Origin: Bacteroidales bacterium
GTDB taxonomy: Bacteria; Bacteroidota; Bacteroidia; Bacteroidales; P3
DNA length: 55,857 nt
Assembly: GCA_024400545.1 (NCBI GenBank)
Contig: JAKSMO010000007.1
Coordinates: forward strand, 1-55,857
Reading direction: 5' to 3'
Shown here: one piece after another, positions 50,731 through 55,857 of the stretch
How the letters are laid out: each line of letters starts with the position of its first letter
Position numbering within the stretch: position 1 is the first letter of the stretch
Position numbers and translations under genes: made by a program
The notes under the pieces: generated by a model
What the model saw: only the letters and a program-made list of their open reading frames with translations
Databases searched by the model: none
Told to the model about the DNA's origin: nothing

Positions 50731-52581
50731 CTACCGCTTCTTGGGTTTCTTGACGCGACGAGTGAGGGGGAGTTTCTGACAAGGATTGATGTCGATATAG
50801 TAGTGTTCAAAGTCTTTGCGTTCCACTTCTCCTTTGAGATATTTCTCAATGATAAGGCTGGCGATAGGTGCCGCCCAGGTGCCGCCACCGCCTTGCGCAT
50901 TCTCCACATACACTGCCACGGCAATCTTGGGATTATCCATCGGCGCAAAGGCAATAAAGACTGAGTGGTCGTTGCCGTAGTTCTCGGCCGTACCCGTTTT
51001 TCCGCACACGGCAATGCCCGGAATATCGGCCTTGTGCGCAGTGCCGCCGGCACCATGCACCACATCGTACATGCCTCGTGCGGCGATGTCGAAATATTCT
51101 TTCTCAATTCCCGTCTCGTGCTTTTCGTAGAAAGCGGGGTTCTTGGTAGAATCGGGGCCGTAGAAGCGCACCAGGTGAGGTGTATAGAAATAGCCGCGGT
51201 TGGCCACGATGCAAGCCAGATTGGCCATCTGAATAGGCACCACCTCCACCTCGCCTTGTCCGATAGAGTTGGAATAGATAGTGGTGAAAGCCCATCGTTC
51301 AAAGCCATACCACTTGTTGTAGAACGCCGTATCAGGAATATTACCCTTCTTCACATTGGGCAGGTCAATCTCAAGACGCTGACCAAAACCGAAGCGGTGC
51401 ATATAGTCGTCCCAAACGGTAAGACCATACTGACTGTCTTTGTAGATATTCTTGTATTTGCCTTGCTGGATTACGCGGCGGTAAGTGTAGTAGAAATAGG
51501 GATTGCACGACATCTTGATGGCTTCCTGCACACTGCGGGCGCTAGGGTGATTGTGGCAACCCAACACCTTGTCGCACACAAAGCCGGTGCTTGGTGTAAT
51601 CACACCCAGATGCAGTGCGATCATAGCCTGTGCCACCTTGAAGATCGATCCCGGAGGATATTGTGCCTGCAAGGCACGGTTGAACAAAGGCTTGGAGATA
51701 TCCTCGTTCAATTTCACAAAATTCTCACCACGGATGCGGCCCACCAGCAAGTTGGGGTCGTAGCAGGGAGCCGACAGCAAAGTGAGCACTTCGCCCGTAG
51801 CGGGTTCTATGGCCACAATGCAGCCGCGCTTGTTGGCCATCACCTTCTCGGCATACTCCTGCAGGTCGGCATCAATGGTAGTGTATAGATTCTTACCCTC
51901 CAGCGGCATCGTGTCCATCTGGCCATGCATATAGGAACCGATCTCGCGATTGTGCACATCCACCTGCATGATCTTCTTGCCCTTCACGCCGCGCAGTTCC
52001 TCTTCATACGAAGCCTCCAGACCGCTCTTGCCGATATAGTCACCTCGCTTGTAATAAGGGTTCTCTTCCAAATCACGCTCGTTCACCTCGCCCACATAGC
52101 CAAGCACATGCGCCGCAATCGGACGGCCGTAAAGTCGCAACGTGCGCTTGGAGATATAAAAACCCTTAAACTTGTAAAGCAGATTCTCCCATCGGCCAAA
52201 CTCCTCTTTCGAAATCTGCTTCATGAAGATGGATGCCGAATAGGGCGAATAGGTGTGGGCCTTTTTCATGCGCTCCAGAAAATCCTCCTGCGTGATGCCT
52301 AAGGCATTGCAAAAATAGTTGGTGTCGAGATCCTTCACCATGCGGGGAATGACCATAAGGTCATATACTGCCTCGTTGTAAACCAAAAGTCCGCCGTTGC
52401 GGTCATACATGAGTCCGCGAGCGGGGTATTGAGTGATATTTCGGAGCGACTGATTGTTGGCTTTTTCCTTGTATTCCGAGTCAAAAATCTGCAATATCAA
52501 TAGTCGGACCACAAAAATGAGTCCGATGGCCAAGAAGATAATCTTCACTATTCCACTACGATCGCTATATTTGTCTGCCAT
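50731..52581 (-). CDS. mrdA: Penicillin-binding protein 2
   Basis: 616-residue elongasome transpeptidase: one N-terminal membrane segment, a pedestal region, and the transpeptidase domain with Ser312-x-x-Lys315 (PPGSIFKVAQA), Ser358-Cys-Asn360 and KTGT (528-531). It ends in a basic RRVKKPKKR tail. Paired with rodA. A TAATTTTG promoter box at 52605-52612 lies 23 nt before the ATG. Confidence 0.96.
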   Translation of the reverse strand: MADKYSDRSGIVKIIFLAIGLIFVVRLLILQIFDSEYKEKANNQSLRNITQYPARGLMYDRNGGLLVYNEAVYDLMVIPRMVKDLDTNYFCNALGITQEDFLERMKKAHTYSPYSASIFMKQISKEEFGRWENLLYKFKGFYISKRTLRLYGRPIAAHVLGYVGEVNERDLEENPYYKRGDYIGKSGLEASYEEELRGVKGKKIMQVDVHNREIGSYMHGQMDTMPLEGKNLYTTIDADLQEYAEKVMANKRGCIVAIEPATGEVLTLLSAPCYDPNLLVGRIRGENFVKLNEDISKPLFNRALQAQYPPGSIFKVAQAMIALHLGVITPSTGFVCDKVLGCHNHPSARSVQEAIKMSCNPYFYYTYRRVIQQGKYKNIYKDSQYGLTVWDDYMHRFGFGQRLEIDLPNVKKGNIPDTAFYNKWYGFERWAFTTIYSNSIGQGEVEVVPIQMANLACIVANRGYFYTPHLVRFYGPDSTKNPAFYEKHETGIEKEYFDIAARGMYDVVHGAGGTAHKADIPGIAVCGKTGTAENYGNDHSVFIAFAPMDNPKIAVAVYVENAQGGGGTWAAPIASLIIEKYLKGEVERKDFEHYYIDINPCQKLPLTRRVKKPKKR

Positions 52582-52604
52582 TTTTCGTATTACAAAAAGA
52601 TTTG

Positions 52605-52612
52605 CAAAATTA
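52605..52612 (-). promoter_or_regulatory. -7 box of mrdA-rodA
   Basis: Minus-strand TAATTTTG in the AT-rich gap between the DUF2723 gene and mrdA. Confidence 0.5.
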
Positions 52613-52641
52613 CGAAATTTTTTTTATATATAATAATATTT

Positions 52642-54894
52642 TTACAGACTGTGCTGCTCGTTGGCAAAGTATTCGTTCAAAAGTTGCTTGGTTTCCACCC
52701 TCGGACCCAAGGTATAGGGCATCGATTTCTGCCGAGCCACCGACATGGTTTGGAAGTACCGCAACTGCTCGTCCAACACGTTGTCCAACTCAGTCATCAG
52801 CGCATGGGCGGTAGCACCGTCGCCGGCTTTGCGGTAGGTCTCCCCTACCTTGTAGCGCAACGTTACATCTTGCAGATGGTGCAGGGGTATTTCTTTCAGT
52901 GTTTTGTGGAGCACCCAAAGGGCGTCGCCGCTTCGTCCAGCATCAATCATATTATTGGCAATCAACACCATGTCGCGCCAATACATTTCCAAGAATTTGC
53001 ATCCCACTTCATCCACATAAACGCCCTCCAAATCGTGCCAGCCCATCTGCTGAATATGGCGCAGAGAGGGCTCGACTGCCACGCTGTCGCCATCCGTGTC
53101 AACAAGGCGATACACAAACCCCTCCAGCTGGAATAGGTCGTTGAAATAGCTACGATATTGGTCGTATGCATAATGGGTGAAATAGATTGGTTTGTCGGCC
53201 GCTATACTTTCTTCGAGCAGACTCGAGAAATTGCGCCAACCCAGCAATCCAATATTTTCCACATGCACATCGCTCCGCTCGTTCTCAACATTTTGTAAAT
53301 ACCATACGGGGAAGGTGTCGTTATCGCCATAGCAAAACAGCACCGAGCCCTGCGGCACTTGGTCGCATGAGTTGAGCAGATTCTTTGCGCTATCATAGGC
53401 TATGTAGCGATGACTGCGGTCGTGGTCGTCCCAATTCTGGAATGCCATCAGGACGGGCACACACATCAGCAGCACCGCCGAGGCAAGTGGAGCTACAGTG
53501 GAGCCACAGTGGAGCTTGGCCGCATGTGCCACCAGCCATTCCGCCACCCTTGCCGCACCTGCTCCAATCATCATGCCAAAGGCCATAAAGCTGAGCACAT
53601 AGGCATAGTCTCGCTCACGGGGCTCATAGCACGGATGGTTGAGGTAAACCGACAGGATTGCGCCTCCCATCAAAAACAAGGTAAGCACCACCCAAAACAT
53701 CTTCTTGTTTCGGTAAAGATAGCCTAAGCCTAAGATTCCCAATAGCAAAGGCAAGAGGTAATATACATTATGGCCGCGAGTGTGCAGCGATTTGGGCGGA
53801 GTCTTCCCCGTGCCCACCAACGATCGGTCCACAAAGGGCCACCCTGTGATAAACTGTCCGTTTTGCGGCGATCCATAGCCCTGCCGGTCGTTGTACCTTC
53901 CGGCAAAATTCCACATCAGATAGCGGAAATACATATAGGTGAGCTGATACGATGCAAAATAGCTCAAATTGCCCACCACATTGGTGTCGCCTCCGTTCCA
54001 CGACTGCGCATAAAGAGCATCGTTTTTGTGATGGCGCCACATGCGGGGATACACCGGGGCTTTCTCATACTGGTCGCGGTTGAGATAGGCCTTCACGTCA
54101 GCCCATTCGCCTGAATGGCACTGGTTAATGGGGGTGTCGGCAGCTGCTCGGATGGGTATGATAAGATACGGCGCCAAGCCTATTGCGAAGAACAGCACAA
54201 GCAAAGGCAGCACCCGACTCAAAAAGGGCACTACCGGCAATGGCTGCCCCGATTTCTTTTGTTCTACAATCTTAAAGATAAAAAGCAGTAGCAATGCCGG
54301 CGTGGTGAGCAGGGTGAGCTGATGGGTGCAATAGCCCAAGCCCAGCAGCAGAGCCACCAGCATAAGCCAGCGGGCCGACCAGTGCCTATCGTGGCAATAA
54401 TACCACCGCAGCATGGCCCACACCAAAATGGAGGCTATCAGCATGGCCAGGCTATATACTTCGCTCTCCACTGCCGAGAACCAGGCCGTGTCGCAAAACA
54501 TATAGCACAGCGCGCCCACAACGGCACCCACATGGTGCGTCCACGTGTGGCGGTCTCTGCCACCCAACAGCATAAGCACGCTCCAGTAAACGAACATCAC
54601 CGTGAATCCGCCCGCCAAAGCCGAGAGCGCATTGCACCAGGCCGCCACCGAGGTGGCCTGCGCAGCAAAAAGGGTGAAGATATGCGCCAAGAGCTGATAG
54701 AAAGGTGCTCCCGGAGGATGACCCACTTGCAACCCGGCCGACACAGCGATAAACTCGCCACAGTCCCAGAAACTGACCGTAGGTTCCATGGTGAGCAGAT
54801 ATACCGCACTGCCCAACAAGGCCAACAGCCATCCAACAATGTTGGTAGTGTGCTTGCCTTCAATTATATGTTTGACATTGTTTTTCAATCTCAC
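52642..54894 (-). CDS. DUF2723 multi-spanning protein (PMT/POMT-like)
   Basis: 750 residues from a GTG at 54894; many membrane segments in the first 500 residues and the family signature near the start (TVSFWDCGEFIAVSAGLQVGHPPGAP region with DCGE and GHPPGAP). It belongs to the GT-C-like protein O-mannosyltransferase superfamily; substrate unproven, possibly glycosylation of exported proteins. Many Bacteroidota members run past 1000 residues with a longer soluble C-terminus, so this is a short version. The 48-nt gap to lptE consists entirely of 8-nt repeats that run into the GTG. Confidence 0.85.
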   Translation of the reverse strand: MRLKNNVKHIIEGKHTTNIVGWLLALLGSAVYLLTMEPTVSFWDCGEFIAVSAGLQVGHPPGAPFYQLLAHIFTLFAAQATSVAAWCNALSALAGGFTVMFVYWSVLMLLGGRDRHTWTHHVGAVVGALCYMFCDTAWFSAVESEVYSLAMLIASILVWAMLRWYYCHDRHWSARWLMLVALLLGLGYCTHQLTLLTTPALLLLFIFKIVEQKKSGQPLPVVPFLSRVLPLLVLFFAIGLAPYLIIPIRAAADTPINQCHSGEWADVKAYLNRDQYEKAPVYPRMWRHHKNDALYAQSWNGGDTNVVGNLSYFASYQLTYMYFRYLMWNFAGRYNDRQGYGSPQNGQFITGWPFVDRSLVGTGKTPPKSLHTRGHNVYYLLPLLLGILGLGYLYRNKKMFWVVLTLFLMGGAILSVYLNHPCYEPRERDYAYVLSFMAFGMMIGAGAARVAEWLVAHAAKLHCGSTVAPLASAVLLMCVPVLMAFQNWDDHDRSHRYIAYDSAKNLLNSCDQVPQGSVLFCYGDNDTFPVWYLQNVENERSDVHVENIGLLGWRNFSSLLEESIAADKPIYFTHYAYDQYRSYFNDLFQLEGFVYRLVDTDGDSVAVEPSLRHIQQMGWHDLEGVYVDEVGCKFLEMYWRDMVLIANNMIDAGRSGDALWVLHKTLKEIPLHHLQDVTLRYKVGETYRKAGDGATAHALMTELDNVLDEQLRYFQTMSVARQKSMPYTLGPRVETKQLLNEYFANEQHSL

Positions 54895-54945
54895 AACTCT
54901 GCAACTTCTAAACCCATAAACCCTTCTACTTCATCAACTCCACTA
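54895..54945 (-). repeat. 8-nt array filling the lptE/DUF2723 gap
   Basis: Plus-strand 8-mers in phase: AACTCTGC, AACTTCTA, AACCCATA, AACCCTTC, TACTTCAT, CAACTCCA, then the lptE stop CTA. Six units fill the 48-nt gap exactly; the plus strand has one G (54901), so the mRNA strand has one C. Confidence 0.88.
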
Positions 54946-55452
54946 CCAGTTCACCACCGATTTATTAAAAACATCCTCGCACAATTCGGTCACAATCTCG
55001 CTCACCAACCCCTGTTCCACGGCCGAGAGGTCGAGAGCGGCATTATAGTCTTTAAAACGCGAAAAAGTTTGCTCAAAATCAGCTTTTTCGTCAAAGCGAT
55101 TTGTAAACTTCACTTTAATAGTCACCGTCAGCCGGTTGGTGGCCACATTATCATCGCTGCTCAAAGCCGATGCCCTTGTGCTGTAGTCGGTTATCTCGCC
55201 CGAAATCTGCAGGTCGCCATCGTCATTAATCACCGTCAGACTGGTCTGCGACGAGAACATCTGCTGCATTCCTTCATACAGTTTCTGACTCAGCTGCGGA
55301 TTCACCGTAGAGGCAAAGTTCGGAAACTGCTTCACCGATATGGTTTTAGCATCCACAGGAATCGAAGCACCTGTAAAGGAATAGCCACCCGTGCACGACG
55401 CCAGGGTCATCATCGAGCAAATGGACAAAGCCCAGAAGAGAAACTTTTTCAT
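54943..55452 (-). CDS. lptE: LPS-assembly lipoprotein LptE family
   Basis: 169 residues: lipobox LASC (Cys20), GYSFTGASIPVDAKTISVKQFPN, the LSQKLYEGMQQMF helix and alternating strands of the LptE fold. It plugs the LptD barrel and helps place LPS in the outer leaflet. Upstream of the DUF2723 gene. A 56-residue coiled-coil gene precedes it by 57 nt. Confidence 0.88.
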   Translation of the reverse strand: MKKFLFWALSICSMMTLASCTGGYSFTGASIPVDAKTISVKQFPNFASTVNPQLSQKLYEGMQQMFSSQTSLTVINDDGDLQISGEITDYSTRASALSSDDNVATNRLTVTIKVKFTNRFDEKADFEQTFSRFKDYNAALDLSAVEQGLVSEIVTELCEDVFNKSVVNW

Positions 55453-55509
55453 GCTTATTGAGTGATATGTGTAAAGTCTTTATCGAACAAACCAGCACTC
55501 ACCACCAGA

Positions 55510-55680
55510 CTACACGTTGTTTTGGTCGTGCTCAATATGTTCTTCATCCTGCAGCATCCACAGCATATAGCTCGACTGCTGCTCCATATAGTTGAGAATG
55601 TCGATTTTTTGATTCAAATCATAAATCTTGTTGATTTCGCCAACAATCTCATCAATCTTTATTTTCAAGTTGTTATCCAT
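55510..55680 (-). CDS. Small coiled-coil protein, 56 residues
   Basis: ATG at 55678-55680, stop at 55510-55512. The product starts MDNNLKIKIDEIVGEINK and continues as an amphipathic helix with Ile/Leu heptad spacing (IYDLNQKIDILNYMEQQSS), then an acidic tail ending EEHIEHDQNNV. A TATCTTTG box lies 36 nt upstream at 55716-55723 and lptE follows in the same direction, which supports a real gene. Not recognised; a small adaptor or regulator is possible. Confidence 0.6.
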   Translation of the reverse strand: MDNNLKIKIDEIVGEINKIYDLNQKIDILNYMEQQSSYMLWMLQDEEHIEHDQNNV

Positions 55681-55715
55681 ACTATTATATTTTACCTAAT
55701 TAATAAATCAAATTG

Positions 55716-55723
55716 CAAAGATA
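55716..55723 (-). promoter_or_regulatory. -7 box for the small gene-lptE unit
   Basis: Minus-strand TATCTTTG at the left edge of the first 55-nt repeat copy; the second copy carries TATCTTTA at 55802-55809. Confidence 0.5.
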
Positions 55724-55857
55724 CGAAAAACGAGCGAAATAAAAGAAAAACTTGGTTTCTTTTATTTCCGAGTCACAGTATCTTCACCGACTGAAAGGAG
55801 GTAAAGATACGAAAAACGAGCGAAATAAAAGAAAAACTTGGTTTCTTTTATTTCCGA
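55717..55857. repeat. 55-nt direct repeat, two copies, at the window end
   Basis: 55717-55771 and 55803-55857 are identical, 31 nt apart (offset 86). Each contains the inverted repeat GAAATAAAAGAAA / TTTCTTTTATTTC with a 7-nt loop. The base before each copy differs (C versus T), so the left boundary is exact; the right boundary is set by the end of the sequence. Confidence 0.93.

Noticed and set aside
55717..55857. Two 55-nt repeats as a CRISPR or transposon terminal repeat
   Set aside because: Only two copies with a 31-nt gap, AT-rich with an internal hairpin, no cas or transposase gene. An array or assembly edge is simpler.

Overview
The window reads as a chromosomal segment of a Bacteroidota bacterium, most likely order Bacteroidales. 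Support comes from -7 boxes of the form TAnnTTTG (often TATCTTTG) upstream of many genes, few recognisable Shine-Dalgarno sequences, type IX secretion (T9SS) C-terminal sorting domains, a PorE-like TPR/propeller/OmpA protein, and families typical of the phylum (DUF4292, viroplasmin-RNase H, short LptE, DUF2723). It is mostly conserved chromosome. I saw no tRNA, rRNA, CRISPR array, insertion sequence or prophage.
Layout. 1-4803 (minus): rimP-nusA-infB, with infB cut by the window edge and a terminator-like hairpin just before rimP. 5143-10344 (minus): two paralogous T9SS cargo proteins; the second has ribosomal-protein-like codon use. 10661-15992 (plus): TPR lipoprotein, DUF4292 lipoprotein, secreted unknown, tadA, nucleotidyltransferase, methyltransferase. 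16009-17403 (minus): secreted glycosidase-like gene that looks 3'-truncated. 17780-18616: HD phosphohydrolase. 18896-21805 (plus): rplM-rpsI and rpsB-tsf, each preceded by a structured leader. 21893-25468 (plus): HAD protein, RNase H, prmC, Na+/solute symporter. 25635-29600 (minus): PorE-like gene, miaA, TfoX-N protein. 29747-35946 (minus): M23/LysM peptidase, trmD, clpP, dut, namZ, and a TolC-like gene that belongs with the RND pump at 36401-40780. 41532-43337: lepA; 43506-44435: diacylglycerol-kinase-like gene. 44470-48117 (minus): Rieske-like lipoprotein, M28 peptidase, efp, a small membrane protein, queD and a nitroreductase. 48114-55680 (minus): clpX, rodA, mrdA, DUF2723 protein, lptE and an unlisted 56-residue coiled-coil gene.
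Functionally the window is rich in translation and its control (infB, nusA, rimP, tadA, miaA, trmD, prmC, efp, lepA, ribosomal proteins, tsf), envelope and peptidoglycan work (mrdA-rodA, M23, NamZ, LptE, RND pump) and T9SS export.
The most unusual signal is non-coding. Directly behind many stop codons (nucleotidyltransferase, rpsB, trmD, the M23 gene, the RND adaptor, lepA, lptE) lie arrays with exact 7- or 8-nt phasing. Their words differ from locus to locus, but they share a strand rule: the mRNA strand is first C-depleted and, where a second half exists, G-depleted, so the halves can fold together. A second set of spacers carries 11-nt-phased repeats. The window ends in an exact 55-nt direct repeat that may mark an assembly-graph break.
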